Assembly: GCA_964587915.1 (NCBI GenBank) | Contig: CAZPMK010000005.1 | Span: 1 to 64,000, forward strand | Length of the DNA stretch: 64,000 nt | Direction: 5' to 3' | Origin: CAG-177 sp964587915 | Lineage (GTDB): Bacteria > Bacillota > Clostridia > Oscillospirales > Acutalibacteraceae | Shown here: piece by piece, positions 51,623-61,401 of the stretch | Numbering within the stretch: position 1 is the first letter of the stretch | Layout: every line of letters starts with the position of its first letter | Translations under genes and position numbers: made by a program | Notes under the pieces: generated by a model | The model's database searches: none | Told to the model about the DNA's origin: nothing | The model's input: only the letters and a program-made list of their open reading frames with translations

Positions 51623-52671
51623 TGGAAAATAAACTGAATACCGAAAGAGAATATGAATATGATTTTATGCGTGCTCTTGCGGCAGTTGCGGTAGTTTGCA
51701 TACACACCTGCGCTACTCAATGGCGCAGTATTGATGTTTATTCAACAAATTGGTTGATTCTAACTATTTATCATATGTTATGTAAGTCCGGTGTTCCATT
51801 GTTTTTTATGATATCAGGTCGTTTTTATTTGGATGAATCTCGAAATTTCAGCTTGAAATCTATGATTACGAAAAAAATTCCCGGATTGATTGTTGCATTC
51901 TTTTTTTGGTCTCTTTTGTACATGATTGAGAATTTAATACGATCCGGTTCTTTTGCCGATAACTGGAAATGGATAGCTCTGGAATTCTTTTCCGGCGAAT
52001 ATCATATGTGGTTTATTTTTGCAATTGCATGTCTTTATTTAATAACGCCATTCCTGAAAGCGATTATTTTCCAAGATAAACTCTGCAAATATTTTTTGTT
52101 TCTTTTTATAATTTTTCAATTCGTTTTTCCGCTTTTAACACTATTGCCTCATATCGGAACTGTTTTTCTGAATTTTCAATCAAATACACATATGTTTTTT
52201 GTTCTGGGCTACAGCGGGCATTATGTTTTGGGCTGGTATCTTAAAAAACACACATTGTCGCCTCGAAAAGCATTACTTTTTTATGTTTTAGGTCTTTTAG
52301 GTGCAGCTTTTTCAATAATTTCTACTGTTTACTTGTCATATAATTCTGGTAAAACGGACGAATCGCTTTCTGAATGTTTTACTTGGAATGTCGCCATGCC
52401 CGCTTTTGCTGTTTATGTAGCATTTATGCAACGCAATGAGAGAAAGTGTTTTAAGTACCATAAAACTATATCTGTTATTTCAAAATACAGCTTCGGAATA
52501 TATTTGTCACATCCTCTCATTCTTTGGATATTTTCATTGATAGGCTTTATGCCCGATTTCATAAATCCGCTTATAGGCGTACCCGTTGTAACCGCTTCGG
52601 CGACTGTTATATCTCTTTTACTTTCAATGCTTTTGCGAAAAATACCGAAATTGGGAAAGCTCATTACCTAA
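51622..52671 (+). CDS. Acyltransferase-3 family membrane protein (third)
   Basis: This 349-residue, ten-helix protein has EYDFMRALAAVAVVCIHTCA, SGVPLFFMISGRFYL and YHMWFIFAIACLYLITPF. It is typical of OafA/WecH-like O-acyltransferases. The start overlaps the Wzx stop by one base (TAATG) with GGGGCGAGG upstream. Confidence 0.9.
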   Translation: MENKLNTEREYEYDFMRALAAVAVVCIHTCATQWRSIDVYSTNWLILTIYHMLCKSGVPLFFMISGRFYLDESRNFSLKSMITKKIPGLIVAFFFWSLLYMIENLIRSGSFADNWKWIALEFFSGEYHMWFIFAIACLYLITPFLKAIIFQDKLCKYFLFLFIIFQFVFPLLTLLPHIGTVFLNFQSNTHMFFVLGYSGHYVLGWYLKKHTLSPRKALLFYVLGLLGAAFSIISTVYLSYNSGKTDESLSECFTWNVAMPAFAVYVAFMQRNERKCFKYHKTISVISKYSFGIYLSHPLILWIFSLIGFMPDFINPLIGVPVVTASATVISLLLSMLLRKIPKLGKLIT

Positions 52672-52706
52672 GATTTATTGCTTGCGGCTAAAGAAAGGAA
52701 ATTCTC

Positions 52707-53708
52707 ATGAAAACAGATTTTGTTATCACATGGGTTGACGGAAATGATTCGGAGTGGAGAAAAGAAAAAGAAAAGTATTCTCCAAGCAAAATTGATGAAA
52801 GCAATTCCGATAACCGTTACCGTGATTGGGGCTTACTCCCTTATTGGTTTCGCGGTGTTGAAAAATTTACTCCGTGGGTAAACAAAATCTATTTTGTCAC
52901 TTGGGGTCATATTCCCGAATTTTTGAATATCGATAATGAAAAGCTTGAAATAGTAAACCATAAGAGCTTTATACCCAAAAAATACCTGCCCACATTTAGT
53001 TCTCATGCAATTGAGGTGAATCTACATCGCATTCCGAAGCTGAGTGAGCACTTCGTTTATTTTAATGATGATACTTTTATCATTCGTCCCATGCCCGAGG
53101 CATCGTTCTTTCGTTCAGATTTGCCGTGCACCTGCGGCTCCGAACGTCCTATTGAGCTTACGGGAGATATAGGAATTTGGCAGCACGCCGCAGTCAATGA
53201 TTTGGGAATAATCAACAAAAACTTTTCTAAAAGTGCTCAAGTTAAAAAATATCAAAAAAAATACGCCTCAAATGAATATCGGTGGCAGGATAACATTAGG
53301 ACCGTGATTCTTGAAAAGCTGTATCCGGATTATTTTACCGGATTTAAGAATTTGCACGCTCCCGCTGCATATCTCAAAAGTACCTTTGAGTCTGTTTGGA
53401 ATGCCGAGACAAATTTGCTTGACAAAACATCCTCAAACCGTTTTCGCACCGCTGAGGATGTAAATCAATGGGTAATGCTCTGGTGGCAGATAGCATCCGG
53501 AAATTTTTCACCTTTTTCCGTTGATAATGTTGTTTCCGGAGTTACCGATGACACCGTTGAGGACCTTTGCAGAATCATATCATCTCAGAATCATGATATG
53601 ATTTGTCTTAACGATCCTGACGGAGATATAGATTTTAATGCTCTTTCCGATAGAATTAAGTTCGCATTTGATTATATTCTTCCGGACAAAAGCAGTTTTG
53701 AGAAATGA
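52707..53708 (+). CDS. Stealth-family sugar-phosphate transferase
   Basis: This 333-residue protein has conserved Stealth regions: CR1 DFVITWVDGNDSEW, CR2 YRDWGLLPYWFRGVEKFTPWVNKIYFVTWGH...FNDDTFII and later segments. Characterised members make hexose-1-phosphate (phosphodiester) linkages in capsules. Its presence suggests that the glycan contains phosphodiester-linked sugars. AAAGGAAA precedes ATG; the 35-base gap before it is the largest in this stretch. Confidence 0.92.
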   Translation: MKTDFVITWVDGNDSEWRKEKEKYSPSKIDESNSDNRYRDWGLLPYWFRGVEKFTPWVNKIYFVTWGHIPEFLNIDNEKLEIVNHKSFIPKKYLPTFSSHAIEVNLHRIPKLSEHFVYFNDDTFIIRPMPEASFFRSDLPCTCGSERPIELTGDIGIWQHAAVNDLGIINKNFSKSAQVKKYQKKYASNEYRWQDNIRTVILEKLYPDYFTGFKNLHAPAAYLKSTFESVWNAETNLLDKTSSNRFRTAEDVNQWVMLWWQIASGNFSPFSVDNVVSGVTDDTVEDLCRIISSQNHDMICLNDPDGDIDFNALSDRIKFAFDYILPDKSSFEK

Positions 53709-54892
53709 GTTTTGCTATGAAGAAGAAAATTTTGTTTATCCATAACGCTCTTTGGATAGGCGGCATTGAAACCGCTTTGGTTGCGATGCTGAACAGAATG
53801 GATTATTCAAAATATGACGTTACCTGTTTAATCACCTCGAATAATTGTCAGTTATCCGATCAAATTACGAAAAAGTGTAAGTTGATTGTTTGTGACAGAC
53901 ACAACACGGTTTCTTTTTCTCAAAAATATAAATATGCAAAGCTGTTTGATATTGTCGATTCCGGTATATGTTCATCGAAGATCAAGACATTGAGAAACAA
54001 GCTTTTTACACTTTTCTTTAGAAATTTTGAAGAACGGCTTTATAGCTCATACATAAGAGATAACATAAAAGAAACGGATTTTGATACTGCAATTATTTTC
54101 AGCTGTAAAGTTTCCGGTATCGTTCGCAGGACAATTAAAGCAAAAAAGTATCTTTGCTTTTATCACTACAGCGATATGCGTCGAGTTTATCACGATTATT
54201 TGGGATATGATATTTGTGAGAAGATTTTTGCGGTTACGGATAATCTTGCTCTCAGCCTAAAAGAGTTTATCCCGAAATATAAAGAAAAGATATACGCTCT
54301 GCATAATCTGGTTAACACGAACAATGTTTCTGAAATGGCATTATCGTGTAATGCAGACGAGCTGTCAAAAGATAATTTCAACATCGTTTCTTGCGGCAGA
54401 CTTCACCATGACAAAGGCTTTGATTTGGCGGTTGAAGCGTGTAAAAGGCTTGTAGATGATGGCTATACCAATCTGCATTGGTACGTAGTCGGTGAAGGTC
54501 CCGAATCAAATAATCTGCGTGATTTGATTGAAGAATATAATGCTTCTGAGCATTTTCATCTTCTCGGCGTAAAATCAAACCCGTATCCATATATGAAAGT
54601 CGCCGACATTTTCGTTCAGTCGAGCAGAATAGAGGCGTTTGGACTTACGATTACCGAGGCACTTTCTTTGGGTGTGCCGGTTGTATCAACAGCTACGGAC
54701 GGAGGAAAAGAAATTATCACCGACAATGTAAACGGTTTGCTTTGCGATGTTTCTGCCGATTCGATATACCGTGCGGTTAAAACATTGATTGAAAATCCCG
54801 AACTGCGAAAGAAATTAGCCGACGGTGCATCCGAAATTGATTTTGAGGCACAAAACGATGAAATAATGAAAAGGCTCTATGCTGAATTATAA
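53705..54892 (+). CDS. Glycosyltransferase family 4
   Basis: This 395-residue GT-B enzyme has KKILFIHNALWIGGIETALVAML, VSCGRLHHDKGFDLAVEAC and QSSRIEAFGLTITEALSLGVP. ATGA overlap with the Stealth gene indicates coupling, so the two may act in consecutive steps. Confidence 0.9.
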   Translation: MSFAMKKKILFIHNALWIGGIETALVAMLNRMDYSKYDVTCLITSNNCQLSDQITKKCKLIVCDRHNTVSFSQKYKYAKLFDIVDSGICSSKIKTLRNKLFTLFFRNFEERLYSSYIRDNIKETDFDTAIIFSCKVSGIVRRTIKAKKYLCFYHYSDMRRVYHDYLGYDICEKIFAVTDNLALSLKEFIPKYKEKIYALHNLVNTNNVSEMALSCNADELSKDNFNIVSCGRLHHDKGFDLAVEACKRLVDDGYTNLHWYVVGEGPESNNLRDLIEEYNASEHFHLLGVKSNPYPYMKVADIFVQSSRIEAFGLTITEALSLGVPVVSTATDGGKEIITDNVNGLLCDVSADSIYRAVKTLIENPELRKKLADGASEIDFEAQNDEIMKRLYAEL

Positions 54893-54911
54893 TATGCGAG
54901 GGGGGAACGAA

Positions 54912-56072
54912 TTGCGAGAAAATGCACTTTTGGATATTTTATCAGCCTTTGTGAACGATCGAGAACCGCAATTCAACGGTACTCCCGACTTTGGCGATGT
55001 TCTTATAAAAGCATATGCACAGAATATTTTGCCGATAGTTGCATATATGAATCGCAAATATCATTTTTTGCCCGATACAGAAACCGAAGCAAGGCTTACA
55101 GAGCTTCTTTATCAAACGGTATTTGTTTGTACAAACCGCTTTCACGCCTTTGAATCACTCTCTGAAACACTTAGCGAAAACGGTATAGAGCATATGCCGG
55201 TCAAGGGCTGGTATCTTAAAGAGCTTTATCCGATACCCGAAATTCGCACATTCGGCGATATTGATATCCTGATTCATCCGGAGGACAGAAAAAAGTGTGA
55301 CCGCTTGATGCGACAATGGGGCTATACCGTAAAAAATGATTGGGAGCCCACATTTTCTTATTTGAAGGAGACCGAATTTTACGAATTTCATTCCGACCTT
55401 GTCGATACTAAAATTCCCTGTGCACCGAAGCTCAGCGAATATTTTTCAAACGCCTGGCAGTACTCGGAAATTGACTGTGAAAAACGCAGGAAGCTCTCAG
55501 CGGATTATCACTTCATCTATGTGATTGCTCATATAGCGAAGCATCTGTATTCTTCCGGAGCAGGAATAAGAATGTACCTTGATGTTGCTCTGCTTTTGAC
55601 GAAAGAACGAGAGGCTCTCAGTTTGAAATTCATTGAAGAAGAGCTCACCCGTCTCGGCCTCGGCAGGTTTTATACGACCGTTATTTCTTGCGTAAAAGAT
55701 TGGTTTAATATAGAAATTAACTGTGAAACGGTATCTGTTTCCTCGGAAATTACGAACCGACTTCTCAAATATACGCTTGATTCCGATATTTTCGGAAAGA
55801 CGAGAGACCACTCCGTCATCACACTCAGAAATTCCGAAAAGCCGAAAGCATCTGCGATAAGACAAGCTCTTTTTCCCAACGCCGAGGAGCTGGAAAAACG
55901 CTACACCTTTGTTAAAGGGAAGAAGTGGCTTTTGCCTGCCGCATGGGCGGTGCGTGCCGTTAAAAATTCAAGCCGAATAGGCAGTAAAATGTCGGATATC
56001 AAAGAATTGTCTGCGGCTGATTATAGCGATGTTGCCGATTACGATTCCTTTATGAAATCGCTCGGACTGTAA
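54912..56072 (+). CDS. Nucleotidyltransferase-like protein (NTP_transf_5 type)
   Basis: This is a 386-residue protein with HMPVKGWYLKELYPIPEIRTFGDIDILI near residue 95-125, the GS-x-D-x-D-like active site of the polymerase-beta fold seen in PF14907-type proteins of polysaccharide clusters. The start is probably TTG 54912, six bases after GAGGGGGG; ATG 54879 inside the preceding gene is an alternative. The reaction is uncharacterised. Confidence 0.8.
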   Translation: MRENALLDILSAFVNDREPQFNGTPDFGDVLIKAYAQNILPIVAYMNRKYHFLPDTETEARLTELLYQTVFVCTNRFHAFESLSETLSENGIEHMPVKGWYLKELYPIPEIRTFGDIDILIHPEDRKKCDRLMRQWGYTVKNDWEPTFSYLKETEFYEFHSDLVDTKIPCAPKLSEYFSNAWQYSEIDCEKRRKLSADYHFIYVIAHIAKHLYSSGAGIRMYLDVALLLTKEREALSLKFIEEELTRLGLGRFYTTVISCVKDWFNIEINCETVSVSSEITNRLLKYTLDSDIFGKTRDHSVITLRNSEKPKASAIRQALFPNAEELEKRYTFVKGKKWLLPAAWAVRAVKNSSRIGSKMSDIKELSAADYSDVADYDSFMKSLGL

Positions 56073-56089
56073 AATCGGAGGTTGTACTG

Positions 56090-57067
56090 ATGAAAAAAGC
56101 AAAAAAGAAAAGTAAAGCATTAAAAATCATTCTTATTGTTTTTGCCGTTTATGTTCTGCTCATGGCGTTGATATTCGGAATTGCGGGGCATTACATGAAT
56201 AAAATCAACCGATTCGGAGAGATTGAGACAATTCCCGCACATGAGGAATACTTTGAAACCGATGACGGTGACGGCACGGAGGTAAGCCCCGGTGACATCA
56301 TCTGGGATCCCGGCATGGACATAATGGATGAGGATCTTATCAACATATTGCTTGTCGGTCAAGACAGGCGTCCCGGTCAAGGCAGACAGCGTTCGGATTC
56401 CATGATTCTTTGCAGCTACAATCCGCAAAACAATCAGCTTTCCTTGGTATCTTTTCTGCGTGATCTTTATGTGCAGATCCCCGGATATTCCGACAACCGA
56501 TTGAATGCCGCTTATGTTTTTGGTGGCTTCCCGCTTCTCAAGGAAACGCTTTATTTGAATTTCGGAATAACTGTCGACGGCTGCTTCGAGGTTGATTTTG
56601 ACGGCTTTACAAATGTTATTGACACAATAGGAGGCGTAGATATTACGCTTACGCAGACCGAGGCGGCTATAGTCGGCGGAGGCGCGGTTGAGGGGCTTTG
56701 TCATCTGAACGGAGAACAGGCACTCAACTATGCAAGAATCCGATATATTGACAGCGACTTTAACCGTACCGCAAGGCAGAGAAATGTTATAAATTCCGCA
56801 ATCGGAAAGCTGAAAAACTGCAGCGTTAAGCAATTGATGTCACTCTTGGATACCGTTCTTCCGCTCATAACAACTGACATGAGCAATATGGATATCACTT
56901 CTCTTGCGGTAAGATTTGCTCCGTCACTTCCGAGCATCAGCGTAGAAAGCCATTATGTTCCCGGTGAAGGATGCTATCAATATGCCAAAATCAGAGGAAT
57001 GTCGGTGCTTGTTCCGGACCTTAAAAAGGTCAGAACGGCTCTGAGAGAAGATTATCTTCCGTTTTAA
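56090..57067 (+). CDS. LytR-CpsA-Psr wall-glycan ligase
   Basis: This 325-residue protein has a basic N-terminus, one membrane helix (about 8-30) and an extracellular LCP domain with NILLVGQDRRPGQGRQRSDSM, SFLRDLYVQIPGY and LNYARIRYIDSDFNRTARQRNV. It transfers undecaprenyl-linked polymer to peptidoglycan, completing the cluster's pathway. CGGAGG precedes ATG. Confidence 0.93.
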   Translation: MKKAKKKSKALKIILIVFAVYVLLMALIFGIAGHYMNKINRFGEIETIPAHEEYFETDDGDGTEVSPGDIIWDPGMDIMDEDLINILLVGQDRRPGQGRQRSDSMILCSYNPQNNQLSLVSFLRDLYVQIPGYSDNRLNAAYVFGGFPLLKETLYLNFGITVDGCFEVDFDGFTNVIDTIGGVDITLTQTEAAIVGGGAVEGLCHLNGEQALNYARIRYIDSDFNRTARQRNVINSAIGKLKNCSVKQLMSLLDTVLPLITTDMSNMDITSLAVRFAPSLPSISVESHYVPGEGCYQYAKIRGMSVLVPDLKKVRTALREDYLPF

Positions 57068-57081
57068 TGAGAGGGGATTTT

Positions 57082-57966
57082 ATGTTCACTAAAATACTTT
57101 CATTTTTCATAGCGGTTATAACCTTTATTCCCGGAATTTTGGGCTTTGATATCACCGAAATCAAAAATGATTTGTATCTCGATGTTGCCTACGGTACGCA
57201 TGAGCGAAACAAGCTGGATTTGTGTATTCCGAAATATACCGATGAAGCAGGGCTTATACTTTTCATCCACGGCGGTGCATGGGTAGCAGGGGACAAAGAG
57301 GCATACCGAAAGGATATGAAGAGCTTTGCAAATAAATACGGCTGTGTTTGTGCTTCGGTTAATTACAGATATATCAGCGAAACGGTTGACATAAACGATA
57401 TTATGGATGATATCGAGCTTGCCGTTGCCTGCATTCGCACAAGATGCGGCGAAAAAGGCGTCAGGGTTGAAAAAATGCTTTTGACGGGAGCTTCCGCAGG
57501 AGGACACTTAGCTCTGCTTTACGGGTATTCGAGAGCCGATACATCTGCGGTAAAGCCGGTTGCAGTTTTTGCAAATTGCGGACCTACCGATTTTACCGAT
57601 GAGAGTTTTTATATTGATAATGCAATAGGTGACAGCGAATTTATGGCGACGCTTTTTTCATGGGCATGCGGTCAAACATTTACATATGAAAATCGCTCCG
57701 AAGCTCGTGAAGCTCTCCAAAAGATTTCTCCCGTATATTATGTTAATGAGACCACCGTTCCGACCGTAATAAATCACGGTATGAAGGATAATATCGTGCC
57801 CTTTTCAAATGCACAATCTTTGAATGCAAAGCTCGATGAATACGGGATTGTTCATGTGTTTAACGCTTTCCCGAATTCCGGTCACGGTCTTTCCGATGAC
57901 GATTATAACGAGAAACTTTCCGACAAGCTCGCCGACTGTTTTATCCGTGAATATTTAGCTGTTTGA
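57082..57966 (+). CDS. Secreted/anchored alpha/beta-hydrolase esterase
   Basis: This 294-residue protein has an N-terminal hydrophobic signal or anchor (FTKILSFFIAVITFIPGILGF), the oxyanion HGGAWVAGDK, nucleophile Ser in TGASAGGHLAL, a late Asp in MKDNIVPF and His in NSGHGL. It is BD-FAE/lipase-3-like. It may deacetylate the glycan made by the cluster. ATG 57082 follows GAGGGG. Confidence 0.85.
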   Translation: MFTKILSFFIAVITFIPGILGFDITEIKNDLYLDVAYGTHERNKLDLCIPKYTDEAGLILFIHGGAWVAGDKEAYRKDMKSFANKYGCVCASVNYRYISETVDINDIMDDIELAVACIRTRCGEKGVRVEKMLLTGASAGGHLALLYGYSRADTSAVKPVAVFANCGPTDFTDESFYIDNAIGDSEFMATLFSWACGQTFTYENRSEAREALQKISPVYYVNETTVPTVINHGMKDNIVPFSNAQSLNAKLDEYGIVHVFNAFPNSGHGLSDDDYNEKLSDKLADCFIREYLAV

Positions 57967-57976
57967 GAGGAATACA

Positions 57977-58453
57977 ATGTTGGTTCATCCTTTTCCGCCG
58001 CTCTTTGACGAAAATTCGGAAATTCTCATTTTAGGCAGTTTTCCGTCCGTAAAATCAAGAGAGCAGATGTTTTTCTACGGGCACCCGCAAAACAGATTTT
58101 GGCGTGTTGTCTCCGCTGTTTGCAATGCCGAAGCGCCCGTTACGATTGAGGAAAAAAGAGCTTTTTTGTTGCAAAACAAAATTGCATTGTGGGATGTTAT
58201 TGCATCCTGCGATATCAGCGGCAGCTCCGACGGCTCGATAAAAAACGTGACTGCGAACGATTTGACCGTGATAACCGATAATGCAAGTATACGGCAAATA
58301 TTCGTAAACGGAAAAGCCGCAGAAAAATATTACAATAAATATATCCGTGACACCGTTTCTCGTGATGCCGTGTGCCTTCCGTCCACCTCACCGGCAAATG
58401 CCGCTTGGTCGCTTGACAGACTGATAAATGCATGGAGTGTTATAAAAAAATAA
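57977..58453 (+). CDS. DNA-deoxyinosine glycosylase (UDG superfamily)
   Basis: This 158-residue enzyme has EILILGSFPSVKSREQMFFYGHPQNRFWRV, characteristic of the hypoxanthine/UDG family 6, and STSPANAAWS near the C-terminus. It excises deaminated adenine from DNA. Its place at the end of the polysaccharide operon is probably incidental. GAGAGGA precedes ATG. Confidence 0.88.
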   Translation: MLVHPFPPLFDENSEILILGSFPSVKSREQMFFYGHPQNRFWRVVSAVCNAEAPVTIEEKRAFLLQNKIALWDVIASCDISGSSDGSIKNVTANDLTVITDNASIRQIFVNGKAAEKYYNKYIRDTVSRDAVCLPSTSPANAAWSLDRLINAWSVIKK

Positions 58454-58455
58454 GC

Positions 58456-58493
58456 AAGTCCGTCGATAAAGCCATACTTTGTCGGCGGATTTT
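58456..58493 (+). terminator. Terminator of the polysaccharide operon
   Basis: A 16-bp stem pairs 58456-58471 with 58477-58492 (a few G-U), with a five-base loop and T-rich tail. It is the first strong terminator after the Xre gene, about 29.6 kb upstream. Confidence 0.8.
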
Positions 58494-58528
58494 CTTTGAC
58501 GAAAAAACAAATTTTATTGCGAATATCA

Positions 58529-58557
58529 TTGAAAAATGGAATACCGTATGATAGAAT
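58529..58557 (+). promoter_or_regulatory. Promoter of pepD
   Basis: TTGAAA (58529-58534), a 17-base spacer and TAGAAT (58552-58557). Confidence 0.65.
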
Positions 58558-58600
58558 TACTGCGGCGTTTTGTACGCAAAATTGATTATGGGGTGTCAAT

Positions 58601-60043
58601 ATGTCAGAAAGAGTGCTTGCGGGATTAAAGCCCGAAAAAGTGTTTGAATTTTTTGAAGCTGTTTCCGAGATTCCGAGAGGGTCCGGAAATACAGATATGA
58701 TAAGTGCCTATTGCGTTGAATTTGCAAAGAGCAGGGGACTTGAATATGTAAACGACAGCCTCGGCAATGTTATAATATTTAAGCCCGCTTCTGCAGGAAT
58801 GGAAAACTCTCTGCCCGTCATTATTCAGGGTCATCTTGATATGGTTTGCGAAAAGGTACACGGCAGTAACCACGATTTCTTAAAGGATGGCTTAAAGCTG
58901 TATGTTGACGGCGATAATGTGCGAGCAAAGGATACCACTCTCGGCGGCGATGACGGAATTGCCGTTGCCATGGCTCTTGCACTTCTTGACAGCAACAATC
59001 TTCGTCATCCTCCGCTTGAAATTGTTTTGACGGTGGATGAAGAGGTCGGAATGGACGGCGTAATGGGAATTGATACAAGCGTCCTTCACGGCAAAAGAAT
59101 GATAAATATTGACTCCGAAGCGGAGGGATATCTTTGGGCGAGCTGTGCCGGCGGTAAGAGGGTTGATATTCTTCTTCCGTCACAATCGGTTAAAAATGAC
59201 AAGCCGACATATGAAATAACCGTTGACGGTTTGCATGGCGGTCATTCCGGAGAGGAAATTCACCACGGATATGCGAATTCGAGCAATCTTTTGGGAAAGC
59301 TCCTTGCTGAGCTGCTCAAAGAAGTAAAATTTAATATTTCCGATATTGTTGGCGGAACGATGGACAATGCCATAACCCGTGAATCCTCTTGCTTTATATG
59401 CACCGATGATGTGCATTCCGTTAAAAAAATCACCGATGAATTTCTCTGCAAAATGAAGAAAGAATATGCCGGTATTGACGACGGTATAAAAATAAGTGTA
59501 AAAGAAGCGCAAAAGGCTTTGGAATGCTTTGATGATAACAGTACCGCCGCACTTGCGGGATTGCTTTCCTCTTTCCCGTTCGGAATAGTCAAAATGAGTG
59601 ATGAAATCGAGGGACTTGTTCAGACCTCTCTCAATCTCGGCATTTTACGCCGTAAGGATAACTGCACCGAATTCGGCTTTGCCGTGAGGAGCTGTAAAAA
59701 CAACGAAAGAGATGAGCTTTGTGACAGAATAATCTCACTCGGCGAGAGGTACGGTGCAAAGGCGACTACGCACGGCGAATATCCCGCATGGGAATTTATG
59801 AAAGAATCCTCGATGAGAAAAGTCATGAAAACCGTATTCAAAAGATTGTTTGATAAAGAGCTTATCGTCACCGCCGTTCATGCGGGACTTGAGTGTGCCG
59901 TTTTCAGCAAGAAAATCAGCGGACTTGACTGCGTTTCAATCGGTCCCGACATGAGAGGAATTCACTCTCCCGAGGAAAGGCTGAGTATTTCTTCAACGGA
60001 AAGAACGTGGCGTTTCCTGACCGAAACACTCGCCGAGCTTTGA
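58601..60043 (+). CDS. pepD: Aminoacyl-histidine dipeptidase
   Basis: This 480-residue di-zinc M20 peptidase has PVIIQGHLDMVCEK, the bridging Asp in LGGDDGIAVAMALAL and catalytic Glu in VDEEVGMDG; a later TAVHAGLECAVF holds metal ligands. It cleaves Xaa-His and other dipeptides in the cytoplasm. GGGGTG precedes ATG. The 3' end overlaps the opposite-strand flippase. Confidence 0.93.
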   Translation: MSERVLAGLKPEKVFEFFEAVSEIPRGSGNTDMISAYCVEFAKSRGLEYVNDSLGNVIIFKPASAGMENSLPVIIQGHLDMVCEKVHGSNHDFLKDGLKLYVDGDNVRAKDTTLGGDDGIAVAMALALLDSNNLRHPPLEIVLTVDEEVGMDGVMGIDTSVLHGKRMINIDSEAEGYLWASCAGGKRVDILLPSQSVKNDKPTYEITVDGLHGGHSGEEIHHGYANSSNLLGKLLAELLKEVKFNISDIVGGTMDNAITRESSCFICTDDVHSVKKITDEFLCKMKKEYAGIDDGIKISVKEAQKALECFDDNSTAALAGLLSSFPFGIVKMSDEIEGLVQTSLNLGILRRKDNCTEFGFAVRSCKNNERDELCDRIISLGERYGAKATTHGEYPAWEFMKESSMRKVMKTVFKRLFDKELIVTAVHAGLECAVFSKKISGLDCVSIGPDMRGIHSPEERLSISSTERTWRFLTETLAEL

Positions 60044-61322
60044 TTTCACACACCTTATTGAGTCTGCTTATACTCAAATAGAAATTCAAAATTTCGCTGA
60101 TATACAGAATGAAAATGTATCCCTTTACCGAGTAAACGGGCAACAGAAGTATAACAAGAATAACACAGAGAGCAGAATCGATTATGTTGTAATTCATCGA
60201 ATGGACCTGTTGATCAAGTCCTTTCAGCATACCGTCCGTTACCATATCGGTATACATTATCGGAACGAGCGGTGCAAGAATGCGAATATACAATACAGCT
60301 TCATCCGAATGATATACCGCTTTTGAAAATAACGGTGCCGCCAAAGCGAATATAATGCTCCATGCTGCCGAATAAAGAAAGGTTCTTTTCAGATTTCGCT
60401 GAACACAGTGTTTAATTTCGATTTTATCGGTTTTCTTTGCAAGCTCCGGTATCAGCAATGACGAAAATGACGATAAAATTGCACTCGGATAAAGCAAAAG
60501 AGGCATCGCCATACCGTGTATGTTACCGTATGCCGAGAGAGCGGCGGCACTGTTCTCTCCCGAACGTTCAAAGCCTTTTGGAATGAGCGTGTGCTCTACC
60601 GTCAACAGCAGGCTTCGTATGCTTGACCCTGCGGCATCGGGCAAGGCAATGCGAAGAAAAGAAGCCAAACGCACGGGCTTTTTATCTGTCTTTGTTTTTT
60701 CGGATATGCTTTTCAGTATGAACAAAAGAATGAATGATGTCGTTTCGGATATCACGATCGAAACCGCTACGGCATCACCGATTTTACCGAGGCAAGCACG
60801 TGAACGTATCAGCAACACGGCTGCGACGGCTTTTACACCCTGCTCGATAAGCTGTATGCACGACAGGGGAATTACCATTCCTTTTGCGGTGAAAAATCCG
60901 CCGAGAACACTGCTCATTGCAACAAACGGAAGGGTAAAAGACAATATCCTGAGCGTGGATGCCGCGGCTATGCTTGAAAGCTGATTTACTGCGATTATAT
61001 CCGAAAATCCGTACAGGATAACGGCAAAGACACCTCCGCAAGCCATGGAATAGCATAGAAAACGGTTGAGTGAGCGGTGTTCGTCATATATTTTCGATAC
61101 AGAAATATCAACCGCCATTCTCATGCTTGCGAGCCTTGTTCCTGCACAGGAAAAGGTCACGGCAAGCGAATAGACCGTCATTACAAGCTGAAAAAGCCCC
61201 ATTCCCTGCGAACCTGCTTTTGCAGTGAGATACGCATTGAATGCGACGGAGGCAGAGCGTATTATCAGATTTCCGCAGGTCATTATTATCGTATCGCGAA
61301 ACAGCACGGTAACTTTTTTCAA
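59916..61322 (-). CDS. SpoVB-like MOP flippase
   Basis: This 468-residue protein with about 12-14 helices belongs to the SpoVB/MurJ-like branch: NLIIRSASVAFNAYLTAKAGSQGMGLFQL, LPDAAGSSIRSLLLTVEHTLIPKG and MPLLLYPSAILSSFSSLLIPEL. It probably flips lipid-linked peptidoglycan precursors, as in spore cortex synthesis. The TTG start (61322) lies eight bases after AAAGGAGG; an ATG 17 codons upstream lies before that site. The last ~40 residues are translated antisense to pepD and look like an extension past the family's usual end. Confidence 0.85.
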   Translation of the reverse strand: MKKVTVLFRDTIIMTCGNLIIRSASVAFNAYLTAKAGSQGMGLFQLVMTVYSLAVTFSCAGTRLASMRMAVDISVSKIYDEHRSLNRFLCYSMACGGVFAVILYGFSDIIAVNQLSSIAAASTLRILSFTLPFVAMSSVLGGFFTAKGMVIPLSCIQLIEQGVKAVAAVLLIRSRACLGKIGDAVAVSIVISETTSFILLFILKSISEKTKTDKKPVRLASFLRIALPDAAGSSIRSLLLTVEHTLIPKGFERSGENSAAALSAYGNIHGMAMPLLLYPSAILSSFSSLLIPELAKKTDKIEIKHCVQRNLKRTFLYSAAWSIIFALAAPLFSKAVYHSDEAVLYIRILAPLVPIMYTDMVTDGMLKGLDQQVHSMNYNIIDSALCVILVILLLPVYSVKGYIFILYISEILNFYLSISRLNKVCEIKARRVFRSGNATFFPLKKYSAFPRESEFLSCRDRLKRSQVR

Positions 61323-61366
61323 AAACTTGACCTCCTTTGCGGCGGCTTCAAATGATATAAAATATA

Positions 61367-61395
61367 TTGACAATTTTGATTTTTTATGATAGAAT
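61367..61395 (+). promoter_or_regulatory. Promoter of valS
   Basis: TTGACA (61367-61372), a 17-base spacer and TAGAAT (61390-61395), divergent from the flippase gene. Confidence 0.75.
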
Positions 61396-61401
61396 AACGA
61401 T

